From Nocardioides sp. (lineage in GTDB: Bacteria > Actinomycetota > Actinomycetes > Propionibacteriales > Nocardioidaceae), in contig NZ_SSXI01000069.1 in assembly GCF_004803405.1 (NCBI RefSeq), forward strand, positions 1-53,254: DNA of 53,254 nucleotides, in the 5' to 3' direction. Position numbers and translations under genes: made by a program. The notes under the pieces were generated by a model, which worked only from the letters and a program-made list of their open reading frames with translations, ran no database searches and was not told where the DNA came from. Below, piece by piece: positions 45,109 to 53,254 of the stretch (positions are counted from its first letter, which is position 1; each line of letters opens with the position of its first letter).

Positions 45109-46125
45109 ATGTGGGCTTACGCCGCTCGTCGCGTCATCATCGGCCTGCTGCTGCTCCTCACGCTCTCCTTCGTCACCTTCGTGCTCTTCTTCGCAGCACC
45201 GGTCGACCAGGCCAAGTACGCCTGCGGGAAGATCTGCAACGAGGACCAGATCGCGGTCACTGAGAAGGCGCTCGGATACGACAAGCCGGTCCACGAGCAG
45301 TGGGGGGGCTTCATCAAGGGAATCGCGGTCGGACGTGACTTCCCTGTCGACCCCGAGCTGCGTGCTGCTGCGCCGGACATCGTCACCCACTGCGCGGCCC
45401 CCTGCTTCGGCTACTCCCACAACAACGCGAAGACCGTCAACGAGCTCGTCGCTGCCGCCGCCCCCACGTCGATGTCCCTGGCGATGGTGGCGGTCGTGAT
45501 GTGGCTCGCCGGCGGCGTCACGCTCGGCATCCTCGCCGCGGTCACCAAGGGGACGATCCTCGACCGGGGGATCGTCGGGCTCACCCTGATCGCCTACGCC
45601 TTCCCGACCTTCTTCATCGGCGTCTTCTTCCTGAAGTACGTCGTGATCAAGTGGGAGGTCCTCCCTTACCCGAAGTACGTCACCATCGAGGACGCGGGAG
45701 TGATGGCGTGGTTCACCAATCTGCTGCTACCCGGGTTCACGCTCGCCCTCGTCTTCCTCGCCAGCTACGTCCGGATGACCCGTGCCTTCGTCCTGGAGTC
45801 GATGGGAGAGGACTACATCCGCACTGCGACCGCCAAGGGCCTCGCGGCACGGAAGGTGCTGTTCAAGCACGGCTTGCGCGCAGCGCTCACGCCCCTGGTC
45901 ACCATGACCGGCCTGGACTTCGCGACCCTGCTGGGCGGCGCGATCATCACCGAGTCGGTGTTCGCCTACCCCGGCCTGGGGCTGCTGACCGTCCAGTCAT
46001 CGAACGCCTGGGACCTGCCGACCATCATCGGCGTGGTCGTCCTCGCAGGAGGGTTCGTGGTGGTGGCCAACATCGTCGTCGACATCGCCTATGCGTTCAT
46101 CGACCCGCGCGTGCGGCTGGGCTAG
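45109..46125 (+). CDS. ABC importer permease, DppB/OppB type
   Basis: 338 aa. It has the OppB N-terminal helix RVIIGLLLLLTLSFVTFVLF, a periplasmic region with Cys-containing segments (CGKICNED, CAAPCFGY) not usual in the family, and the transport domain with ESMGEDYIRTATAKGLAARK and GGAIITESVFAYPGLG. Partner of the DppC-type permease. Confidence 0.93.
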   Translation: MWAYAARRVIIGLLLLLTLSFVTFVLFFAAPVDQAKYACGKICNEDQIAVTEKALGYDKPVHEQWGGFIKGIAVGRDFPVDPELRAAAPDIVTHCAAPCFGYSHNNAKTVNELVAAAAPTSMSLAMVAVVMWLAGGVTLGILAAVTKGTILDRGIVGLTLIAYAFPTFFIGVFFLKYVVIKWEVLPYPKYVTIEDAGVMAWFTNLLLPGFTLALVFLASYVRMTRAFVLESMGEDYIRTATAKGLAARKVLFKHGLRAALTPLVTMTGLDFATLLGGAIITESVFAYPGLGLLTVQSSNAWDLPTIIGVVVLAGGFVVVANIVVDIAYAFIDPRVRLG

Positions 46126-46137
46126 GGGGCCTGCGAC

Positions 46138-47184
46138 ATGGAGAAGTTCCTCACGGTGGACGACCTCAAGGTCCACTTCCCGACCCCCGACGGCGTCGTC
46201 AAGGCGACCGACGGGCTCAGCTTCGGCCTCGACCGCGGCAAGACCCTCGGCATCGTCGGCGAGTCCGGCTCGGGCAAGTCGGTGTCGAGCTCGGCGATCC
46301 TGGGCCTGCACCGCGGCACCAGCGCCCGGGTGAGCGGCAGCATCCGGCTGGACGGCACCGACCTGCTGGCCATCTCCAACCAGGAGATGCGCAGGCTCCG
46401 CGGCAAGGACGTCGCGATGATCTTCCAGGACCCGCTCTCGGCCCTGCACCCCTACTACAGCGTGGGCAACCAGATCGCCGAGGCCTACCGCGTGCACCAC
46501 GCCGTGAGCCGCAAGGAGGCGCGGACCCGGGTGGTCGACATGCTCGCGCGGGTCGGCATCCCGCAGCCGGACCGTCGGTACGACGCCTACCCGCACCAGT
46601 TCTCGGGCGGTATGCGGCAGCGGGCGATGATCGCGATGTCGCTGATCAACGACCCCAGCCTGATCATCGCGGACGAGCCGACGACGGCGCTCGACGTGAC
46701 GGTCCAGGCGCAGATCCTGGACCTGCTGCAGGACCTCCAGAACGAGTTCAACACCGCGGTCATCATCATCACCCACGACCTCGGCGTGGTGGCCGAGATG
46801 GCCGACGACGTGCTAGTGATGTACGCCGGCCGGGCGGTCGAGTACGGGCCGGTCACCGAGGTGCTGACGCACCCCGAGATGCCCTACACCTGGGGCCTGC
46901 TCTCCAGCGTGCCGGACGTCACCGCCGACACGTCCAAGCGGATGGTGCCGATCCCGGGCAACCCGCCCAGCCTGCTGAACCCGCCGCCGGGATGCCCGTT
47001 CAACCCGCGGTGCGTGCACCGGCACAAGGTGCCCGGCGACCTGTGCCGCACCGAGCTGCCGGCACTGATCCCCGGCAACCGGGGAGAGGACCACCTGAAG
47101 CGCTGCCACCTGTCGAACCCCGAGATGATCTACGAGACCGAAGTGGTTCCACAGTTCGATCCTGCGCTTGCCGAGGAGCGGTGA
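46138..47184 (+). CDS. ABC importer ATPase, DppD/OppD type
   Basis: 348 aa. Walker A GESGSGKSV, signature FSGGMRQRAMIA, Walker B LIIADEPTTALDV, then the C-terminal oligopeptide/dipeptide extension with NPPPGCPFNPRC and further Cys residues that form the characteristic metal-cluster motif. It starts 12 nt after the permease gene. Confidence 0.95.
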   Translation: MEKFLTVDDLKVHFPTPDGVVKATDGLSFGLDRGKTLGIVGESGSGKSVSSSAILGLHRGTSARVSGSIRLDGTDLLAISNQEMRRLRGKDVAMIFQDPLSALHPYYSVGNQIAEAYRVHHAVSRKEARTRVVDMLARVGIPQPDRRYDAYPHQFSGGMRQRAMIAMSLINDPSLIIADEPTTALDVTVQAQILDLLQDLQNEFNTAVIIITHDLGVVAEMADDVLVMYAGRAVEYGPVTEVLTHPEMPYTWGLLSSVPDVTADTSKRMVPIPGNPPSLLNPPPGCPFNPRCVHRHKVPGDLCRTELPALIPGNRGEDHLKRCHLSNPEMIYETEVVPQFDPALAEER

Positions 47185-47186
47185 CG

Positions 47187-48434
47187 ATGGCCGAGTCCGA
47201 CCAGACAGTGACCGAGGGTACCGCGGCGGAAGAGGTCCCCACCGTCGACGAGGTGCTCAGCCAGGCGCACGCCGCCTCGGAGCTCGACCCCGACGCCCCA
47301 GCCGTGCTGACGGTCTCCAACCTCAGGATGTACTTCCCCGTCCGCTCGACCGGCATCATCCGCCGGAAGGTCGGGGACATCCAGGCCGTCGACGGGATCT
47401 CCCTCGCCCTGCCCAAGGGCGGCTCGGTCGGCCTGGTCGGCGAGTCCGGCTGCGGCAAGTCGACCGCCGGCCGCGCGATCACCCGGCTGTACCAGCCCAC
47501 GGCCGGCTCCATCGAGTTCGAGGGCCGCGACCTCGCGACGATCTCGAACCGGGAGCTGAAGCCGCTGCGCCGCGAGGTCCAGATGATCTTCCAGGACCCC
47601 TACAGCTCGCTCAACCCGAGGCACACCGTGGGGTCGATCGTCGCCGCCCCGCTGCGGATCCACAACGTGGTGCCGAAGAACCAGACCCTCAAGCGGGTGC
47701 AGGAGCTGCTGGAGGTGGTCGGCCTCAATCCCGAGCACTACAACCGCTACCCCAACGAGTTCTCCGGCGGCCAGCGGCAGCGCATCGGCATCGCCCGCGC
47801 CCTCGCCCTGCAGCCGAAGGTGATCGTGGCCGACGAGCCGGTCTCCGCGCTCGACGTCTCGATCCAGGCGCAGGTGATCAACCTCCTGCAGGACCTCCAG
47901 CGCGAGTTCGACATCGCGTTCCTCTTCATCGCCCACGATCTCGCGGTGGTCCGCCACTTCTGCCCGGAGATCGCGGTGATGTACCTGGGCAAGATCGTCG
48001 AGATCGGCGATCGGGACTCGATCTACAACAACGCCCACCACCCCTACACCCAGGCGCTGCTCTCCGCCGTGCCGGATGTGAAGCAGGCGATCACCGGCGG
48101 CCGGCGGGAGCGGATCCAGCTCACCGGAGACGTGCCGAGCCCGATCGACCCGCCCTCGGGATGCCGCTTCCGGACCCGCTGCCCGATCGCCCAGGAGATC
48201 TGCTCCCGGCACGAGCCGCCGCTGCTGCAGATCGGACGGCGGCACAAGGTCGCCTGCCACTTCCCGGGCCGGCTGGGCGAGCACCCGCACGCGCCGCTGA
48301 CGGCCGGTCTGCTGGGCGTGGACGCCGAGGGACGTCCCGACCCCGGCGCCAGCCCGAGCAGCGACCTGGTCGAGCAGCCCGGGTATGCGGACACCTGGTT
48401 CGACCTGGACAAGAAGTCGATCGGTCGCGCCTGA
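47187..48434 (+). CDS. ABC importer ATPase, DppF/OppF type
   Basis: 415 aa from ATG 47187, two bases after the previous stop. Walker A GESGCGKST, signature FSGGQRQRIGIA, Walker B VIVADEPVSALDV and C-terminal GCRFRTRCP. It carries an extra acidic N-terminus of about 40 residues and a 45-residue tail. It completes the heterodimeric motor and ends the operon. Confidence 0.95.
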   Translation: MAESDQTVTEGTAAEEVPTVDEVLSQAHAASELDPDAPAVLTVSNLRMYFPVRSTGIIRRKVGDIQAVDGISLALPKGGSVGLVGESGCGKSTAGRAITRLYQPTAGSIEFEGRDLATISNRELKPLRREVQMIFQDPYSSLNPRHTVGSIVAAPLRIHNVVPKNQTLKRVQELLEVVGLNPEHYNRYPNEFSGGQRQRIGIARALALQPKVIVADEPVSALDVSIQAQVINLLQDLQREFDIAFLFIAHDLAVVRHFCPEIAVMYLGKIVEIGDRDSIYNNAHHPYTQALLSAVPDVKQAITGGRRERIQLTGDVPSPIDPPSGCRFRTRCPIAQEICSRHEPPLLQIGRRHKVACHFPGRLGEHPHAPLTAGLLGVDAEGRPDPGASPSSDLVEQPGYADTWFDLDKKSIGRA

Positions 48435-48445
48435 GTGTCGTCTCC

Positions 48446-48451
48446 TAGAGT
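48446..48451 (+). promoter_or_regulatory. -10 box TAGAGT, leaderless start of rarA
   Basis: TAGAGT ends 7 nt before the GTG at 48459, with no ribosome site. Confidence 0.55.
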
Positions 48452-48458
48452 CACCTAG

Positions 48459-49820
48459 GTGGACCCCGAGCCCCAGCTGTTCGACACCCCCTCCGCCAGG
48501 AGTACGACGTCGGGCGGGTCGTTGGCCGACGCCGGCCATGCGGCGGCCCCGCTCGCGGTCCGGATGCGGCCGCGCGACCTGGACGAGCTCGTCGGGCAGT
48601 CGCAGCTCCGGGCGCCGGGCTCGCCGCTGCGGCAGCTGGTCGAGGGCGACAACTCTCTCTCGCTGCTGCTCTGGGGGCCTCCCGGGACCGGCAAGACGAC
48701 GATCGCCTCGATCATCAGCCAGCAGACCGGTCGGCGGTTCGTGGAGGTCTCCGCCGTCTCGGCGGGGGTGAAGGACGTGCGGGCGGCGATCGACGCCGCC
48801 CGGGCGACGCTCGTCGCCACGGGGGAGGAGACCGTCCTCTTCGTCGACGAGGTGCACCGGTTCAGCAAGGCGCAGCAGGACGCGCTGCTCCCCGGGGTCG
48901 AGAACCGCTGGGTGACCCTGGTGGCCGCCACCACCGAGAACCCGTCGTTCAGCGTGATCTCGCCGCTGCTCTCGCGCAGCCTGCTGCTCCGCCTGCAGCC
49001 GCTGACCGACGAGGACGTGAAGGCAGTCGTGGACCGCGCAGTGGTCGACGAGCGCGGACTTGGCGGCCGGTTCACCCTCGACGAGGACGCCCGTGACCAT
49101 GTCGTGCGGCTCGCCGGGGGCGACGCGCGCCGGTCGCTCACCTACCTGGAGGCGGCCGCGGGCGCCGCGGCCTCCAAGGGCAGCGACGTCATCGACCTGG
49201 CGACCGCGGAGACCGCGGCCGACCAGGCGGCGGTGCGCTACGACCGCGACGGCGACCAGCACTACGACGTGATCAGCGCCTTCATCAAGTCGGTCCGCGG
49301 CTCCGACGCCGACGCCGCGCTGCACTACCTCGCGCGGATGATCGAGGCGGGGGAGGACCCGCGGTTCATCGCCCGCCGGCTGATGATCCTGGCGAGCGAG
49401 GACATCGGGCTGGCCGACCCGACGGCGCTGCCCACCGCGGTGGCGGCCGCGCAGACCGTCCAGCTGATCGGGATGCCTGAGGCGCAGCTGACGCTGGCCC
49501 ACGCGACGGTCGCGCTCGCCGTCGCCCCGAAGTCGAATGCGGTGACGCTCGCGATCGGCGAGGCGATCGCCGACGTCCGTGCCGGCAAGATCGGCTCGGT
49601 GCCTGCGCACCTGCGCGACGCTCACTACCCCGGCGCGAAGACCCTCGGCCACGGCACGGGCTACGTCTACAGCCACGATGCTCCGTTCGGCATCGCGGAG
49701 CAGCAGTACGCCCCGAACGTGGTCGTCGGCGCCCGCTACTACCGACCTACCGAGCTCGGCGCCGAGGCCACGGTGAAGCAGCGGTGGGAGCGGATTCGGC
49801 GGCTGATCCGCGGCAAGTAG
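48459..49820 (+). CDS. rarA: replication-associated recombination protein A (RarA/MgsA AAA ATPase)
   Basis: 453 aa. Walker [13 protein letters not shown], Walker [20 protein letters not shown], sensor 1 [11 protein letters not shown], and the clamp-loader-like C-terminal region with [16 protein letters not shown] and [16 protein letters not shown]. It acts at stalled replication forks. The place upstream of alaS is conserved in actinobacteria. Confidence 0.95.
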   Translation: MDPEPQLFDTPSARSTTSGGSLADAGHAAAPLAVRMRPRDLDELVGQSQLRAPGSPLRQLVEGDNSLSLLLWGPPGTGKTTIASIISQQTGRRFVEVSAVSAGVKDVRAAIDAARATLVATGEETVLFVDEVHRFSKAQQDALLPGVENRWVTLVAATTENPSFSVISPLLSRSLLLRLQPLTDEDVKAVVDRAVVDERGLGGRFTLDEDARDHVVRLAGGDARRSLTYLEAAAGAAASKGSDVIDLATAETAADQAAVRYDRDGDQHYDVISAFIKSVRGSDADAALHYLARMIEAGEDPRFIARRLMILASEDIGLADPTALPTAVAAAQTVQLIGMPEAQLTLAHATVALAVAPKSNAVTLAIGEAIADVRAGKIGSVPAHLRDAHYPGAKTLGHGTGYVYSHDAPFGIAEQQYAPNVVVGARYYRPTELGAEATVKQRWERIRRLIRGK

Positions 49821-49823
49821 GCT
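49818..49823 (+). promoter_or_regulatory. -10 box TAGGCT overlapping the rarA stop
   Basis: TAGGCT ends 8 nt before the GTG at 49832, again a leaderless arrangement. Confidence 0.5.
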
Positions 49824-49831
49824 TGCCCGTC

Positions 49832-50374
49832 GTGACCAACGAGCTCGCCGTGCCGATCTGGCTGGCCGTCGCGACCGTGACGGGCCTGGTGGTCCTGGCG
49901 TGCGTGGCGGTCGGCCTGGTCGTGTCCGTTCGCCGGTCGGGCCGCCGCACCGCGGAGCTGATCGCGACCGCCGCGGGCGACGCGGAGGCGCTACGGGAGC
50001 AGCTCGCCTCGATCGAGGAGGAGCTGCGCACCCAGGCCGAGGCCGCCGTCGTACCCGAGCGGGTGCCGGTCGCCGTGGTCGACGGCCGCGAGTACGTCAT
50101 CACCGAGCTCGGAGAGGACGGCGGGCCGCGGGTGCCGGCACGCGTCGTCCCCGGACCCCTGTTCGCCGACATCCTCCTGCGCGAGAGCGTCATCAAGACC
50201 GCCTCGCTCGCCGCTGGCCTGCGCCGCGCGCTGTCGCCGGAGGTCCGGCACCGGATCCGGTTCGAGATGCGGCGCGAGGTCAAGCGCGCGCGCAAGCAGC
50301 GCAGAGCCGACCTGCGACAGGCCCGCCGTGAGTGGGAGGCCCGCCAGCGCGCGGGCATCGAGGGGTCCCCATGA
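49832..50374 (+). CDS. membrane-anchored hypothetical protein upstream of alaS
   Basis: 180 aa from GTG 49832. One N-terminal membrane helix (IWLAVATVTGLVVLACVAVG) is followed by a coiled-coil region (AEALREQLASIEEEL-like), a small central part with GREYVITELGEDGG and a strongly basic C-terminal helix (REVKRARKQRRADLRQARRE). In many actinobacteria a small DUF948-like membrane protein occupies this place, but this one does not clearly match it. It overlaps the next gene as ATGA. Confidence 0.75.
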   Translation: MTNELAVPIWLAVATVTGLVVLACVAVGLVVSVRRSGRRTAELIATAAGDAEALREQLASIEEELRTQAEAAVVPERVPVAVVDGREYVITELGEDGGPRVPARVVPGPLFADILLRESVIKTASLAAGLRRALSPEVRHRIRFEMRREVKRARKQRRADLRQARREWEARQRAGIEGSP

Positions 50375-50655
50375 GGGGCTTCTGGTTCACAGCCGGCGCG
50401 GCCGCAGGCGTGTACGGCGTCGTGAAGGCGCGGCGGATCGTCGAGGCGTTCACCGTCGACGGGATGCGCGACCGGGTGGGTGCGGTCTTCGTCGGAGCCC
50501 GGATGTTCCGCGAGGAGGTCGCCCAGGGCAAGGCCGACGCCGAGGTCCAGCTCCGCGAGCGCTTCCGCGCCGCCGCGGACGGGCCGCCCGAGCTGGCCGC
50601 CGGATCCCCAGCACCTGCGATCGAGACCACGAGCACCGAGGAAGGCACATCATGA
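50371..50655 (+). CDS. DUF6167-like small membrane protein
   Basis: 94 aa from ATG 50371. The N-terminus GFWFTAGAAAGVYGVVKARR is a short membrane anchor typical of the DUF6167 protein found just before alaS in actinobacteria, followed by an amphipathic helix with FREEVAQGKADAEVQLRE. It overlaps both neighbours by ATGA, so it is translationally coupled to alaS. Confidence 0.75.
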   Translation: MRGFWFTAGAAAGVYGVVKARRIVEAFTVDGMRDRVGAVFVGARMFREEVAQGKADAEVQLRERFRAAADGPPELAAGSPAPAIETTSTEEGTS

Positions 50656-53254
50656 CGGCGACGCCGGACCGGTACCTGAGCAGCGCGGAGATCCGCAACC
50701 GGTTCCTCGCCCACTTCGAGGCGCGCGGGCACACGGTCGTGCCGTCGGCGTCGCTGCTGCTGGACGACCCGAACCTGCTCTTCGTCAACGCCGGCATGGT
50801 CCCGTTCAAGCCCTACTTCCTCGGTCAGGAGACGCCGCCGTACCCCCGGGCGGCGAGCGTGCAGAAGTGCATCCGCACGCCCGACATCGAGGAGGTCGGC
50901 AAGACCACCCGGCACGGCACCTTCTTCGAGATGTGCGGGAACTTCAGCTTCGGCGACTACTTCAAGGAAGGTGCCATCGAGCTCGCCTGGGAGCTGGTCA
51001 CCAGGCCCCAGGCCGACGGCGGCTTCGGCCTGGACGAGTCGATCCTCTATCCCTCGGTCCTCGACGGGGACGACGAGGCCATCGCGCTGTGGAAGAAGGT
51101 CACCGGGCTTTCCGACGACCGCATCGTGCGCCTTCCCCCCAAGGAGAACTACTGGTCGATGGGCGTCCCGGGCCCCGGTGGACCCTGCTCGGAGATCCTG
51201 ATCGACCGCGGGCCGGAGTTCGGAGCGGACCGCGACTGGGATGCCGGCGACCGGTACCTGGAGTTCTGGAACCTGGTCTTCATGCAGGACGAGCTCTCCG
51301 CCGTCCGCAGCAAGTCCGACTTCGACATCGCCGGGCAGCTGCCGAAGAAGAACATCGACACCGGCATGGGCCTCGAGCGGGTGGCCTACCTGTTGCAGGG
51401 CAAGAGCAACATGTACGAGATCGACGTCGTCTTCCCGGTGATCGAGAAGACGATGGCGCTCACCGGCAAGGCCTACGGCGCCGCCTACGACGACGACGTC
51501 CGGTTCCGGGTGGTCGCCGACCACGTCCGGTCCTCGATGATGCTGATCGGCGACGGCGTCACGCCGGGCAACGAGGGTCGCGGCTACGTGCTGCGGCGCC
51601 TGCTGCGTCGTGCGGTCCGCAACGTCCGTCTGCTCGGGTACGACGACCCGGCGCTGCCCGAGCTGCTGCCGGTCTCGCGGGACCGGATGGGCGAGAGCTA
51701 CCCCGAGCTCCACGCCGACTGGGACCGGATCGCGCAGGTGGCCTTCGCCGAGGAGGAGGCGTTCCGCAAGACCCTCCAGGCCGGCACCCAGATCTTCGAC
51801 CTCGCCGCCGGCGAGGTGAAGAGGTCCGGTGCTGCCACGATCCCGGGCCAGAAGGCGTTCGCGCTCCACGACACCTACGGGTTCCCGATCGACCTCACCT
51901 TGGAGATGGCCGCCGAGGCCGGGCTCCAGGTCGACGAGGAGGGCTTCCGTCAGCTGATGGCCGAACAGCGCGAGCGGGCGAAGGCCGACGCCCGCGCGAA
52001 GAAGGGCCAGCACGCGGACACCGGCGTCTACCGCGGGATCCTCGACGAGCACGGCCCCACCGAGTGGCTCGCCTACGAGACCCTCGAGACGGAGTCGCGG
52101 GCGCTCGCCGTACTCCAGACCGGTGCGCCGGTCCGCTCGCTGGCGGAGGGCGAGGTCGGCGAGGTGGTGCTCGACCGCACGCCGTTCTACGCCGAGTCCG
52201 GCGGCCAGGTGGCCGACGCGGGCGTCATCGAGTTCGACGGCGGCAGGCTCGAGGTGCTCGACGTCCAGCGGCCGGTGCGCGGCCTGGTGGTGCACCAGGT
52301 GCGGGTCGTCGAGGGTGAGCTGGCGGTGTCGACCGCCGCGGCCACCCGGGGTCTGCACGCCAAGGTCGACCCCGAGTGGCGCACGGGTGCGCGGCAGGCC
52401 CACTCCGGCACCCACATCGTGCACGCCGCGCTGCGCGAGGTGCTCGGCCCCACGGCACTCCAGTCCGGCTCGTACAACCGTCCCGGCTACCTCCGCCTCG
52501 ACTTCGGCTGGCTCAATTCACTCTCCCCGGAGCAGGTGCACCAGATCGAGGAGGTCTCCAACCACGCGCTGCGGGCCGACCTGCCCGTGGGCTGGCAGTA
52601 CATGACGCTGGGGGAGGCCCGCGACTGGGGCGCGCTCGCACTCTTCGGCGAGACCTACGACGACCAGAAGGTCAGAGTGGTGGAGATCGGCGGCCCGTGG
52701 TCGCGCGAGCTCTGCGGCGGGACCCACGTGGACCACTCCAGCCAGGTCGGCACGATCGTGGTCACCGGAGAGTCCAGCGTCGGCTCCGGCAACCGGCGGA
52801 TCGAGGCCCTCACCGGGGTCGAGGGCTTCGCCTACCTCGCGCGCGAGCGCGACGTCGTCAGCCAGCTCACGAGCATGCTCAAGACCCAGCCGGACGACCT
52901 GGTCGGTCGCGTGGGCGACCTCGTCGAGCGGCTCAGGCAGGCCGAGAAGGAGATGGAGCGGATCCGCATGGCCCAGCTCCTCGCCGCCGGCGGGGACCTG
53001 GCGGCGCGCGCCGTCGACGTCAACGGCGTGAAGCTGGTGACCCACCGCGTCGACGGCGCAGCGGCCGCTGACGTGCGCACGCTGGCCCTCGACGTCCGCG
53101 GTCGGCTCCCCGGTGACGCCCCCGGCGTGGTGGTGGTGATCGGCGCCGTCGACGGCAAGGTCTCGGTGGTCGCGGCGCTCAACGACGCCGCCCAGGCCCG
53201 CGGCCTGTCCGCGAACGACATGGTCCGCACCGTCGCGCCGTACGTCGACGGGCG
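50652..53254 (+). CDS. alaS: alanine-tRNA ligase (3' end cut by window)
   Basis: 867 codons are present from ATG 50652, which overlaps the previous stop. The class II core has FVNAGMVPFKPYFLG, CIRTPDIEEVGKTTRH and NIDTGMGLERVAYLLQG; the editing domain has HSGTHIVHAAL and ELCGGTHVDHSSQ with its zinc His/Cys set; a C-Ala coiled-coil begins near VGDLVERLRQAEKEME. Only the last few residues are missing. Confidence 0.97.
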   Translation, partial: MTATPDRYLSSAEIRNRFLAHFEARGHTVVPSASLLLDDPNLLFVNAGMVPFKPYFLGQETPPYPRAASVQKCIRTPDIEEVGKTTRHGTFFEMCGNFSFGDYFKEGAIELAWELVTRPQADGGFGLDESILYPSVLDGDDEAIALWKKVTGLSDDRIVRLPPKENYWSMGVPGPGGPCSEILIDRGPEFGADRDWDAGDRYLEFWNLVFMQDELSAVRSKSDFDIAGQLPKKNIDTGMGLERVAYLLQGKSNMYEIDVVFPVIEKTMALTGKAYGAAYDDDVRFRVVADHVRSSMMLIGDGVTPGNEGRGYVLRRLLRRAVRNVRLLGYDDPALPELLPVSRDRMGESYPELHADWDRIAQVAFAEEEAFRKTLQAGTQIFDLAAGEVKRSGAATIPGQKAFALHDTYGFPIDLTLEMAAEAGLQVDEEGFRQLMAEQRERAKADARAKKGQHADTGVYRGILDEHGPTEWLAYETLETESRALAVLQTGAPVRSLAEGEVGEVVLDRTPFYAESGGQVADAGVIEFDGGRLEVLDVQRPVRGLVVHQVRVVEGELAVSTAAATRGLHAKVDPEWRTGARQAHSGTHIVHAALREVLGPTALQSGSYNRPGYLRLDFGWLNSLSPEQVHQIEEVSNHALRADLPVGWQYMTLGEARDWGALALFGETYDDQKVRVVEIGGPWSRELCGGTHVDHSSQVGTIVVTGESSVGSGNRRIEALTGVEGFAYLARERDVVSQLTSMLKTQPDDLVGRVGDLVERLRQAEKEMERIRMAQLLAAGGDLAARAVDVNGVKLVTHRVDGAAAADVRTLALDVRGRLPGDAPGVVVVIGAVDGKVSVVAALNDAAQARGLSANDMVRTVAPYVDG

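Noticed and set aside
1..53254. CRISPR array or insertion sequence
   Set aside because: No regularly spaced repeats, cas genes, transposase genes or terminal inverted repeats with target duplications were seen.

Overview
The window is very G+C-rich DNA whose gene order (thrS-HIT-pgsA-pdxST-yebC-ruvCAB-yajC-secDF-apt-relA, glyoxalase II-like-hisS-aspS, rarA-DUF6167-alaS) is the classic actinobacterial chromosome backbone. Many genes have a TANNNT -10 box 6-8 nt before the start codon, implying leaderless mRNAs, and ruvC has an actinobacterial-type LexA box. A Nocardioidaceae-like (Nocardioides-type) actinomycete is my best inference; the species cannot be read from the sequence.

Positions 1-2.2 kb are the left flank: a truncated HEAT-like protein gene with a small partner, and a VOC/glyoxalase-like gene broken by a short deletion. 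Positions 2.5-16.8 kb form an accessory defence or mobile island lying against three tRNA genes (Val-GAC, Cys, Gly, all minus strand). It carries a PD-(D/E)XK protein plus a membrane NERD protein (minus strand), a Fic protein with an inhibitory motif and winged helix, a short Argonaute operon, two small DNA-binding proteins with a MobF relaxase-helicase (minus strand), and a MazG / GIY-YIG-DUF2075 helicase pair. The Argonaute operon is a DUF4365 nuclease-APAZ gene overlapping a short, catalytically dead PIWI gene, which is the SPARDA architecture. No integrase is visible, so the conjugative element looks decayed and turned into a defence island.

From about 17.3 kb onward the window is core genome. 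It includes a PabC-like enzyme, a TauE/SafE exporter behind a palindromic operator-like site, tRNA-Val(CAC), thrS, a lipoprotein with a lysozyme-like domain, a TetR regulator, a HIT protein, PI-phosphate synthase, the PLP synthase pair pdxS/pdxT, yebC, the SOS-controlled ruvCAB operon, the Sec accessory operon yajC-secD-secF, apt and relA. The usual PIM genes (acyltransferase and pimA) are missing between pgsA and pdxS.

An AbiEi-like / DUF559-like gene follows relA and is bracketed by two inverted copies of a composite palindromic repeat. Then come a DUF349 protein, a metallo-beta-lactamase-fold hydrolase, hisS, aspS, a five-gene peptide/nickel-type ABC importer operon (permease, lipoprotein, permease, two ATPases), rarA, two small membrane-anchored proteins, and alaS, which runs off the right end.

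The strongest biology is the SPARDA-type Argonaute operon. The least described candidate is the MazG + GIY-YIG/DUF2075 pair at the tRNA-side edge of the island.
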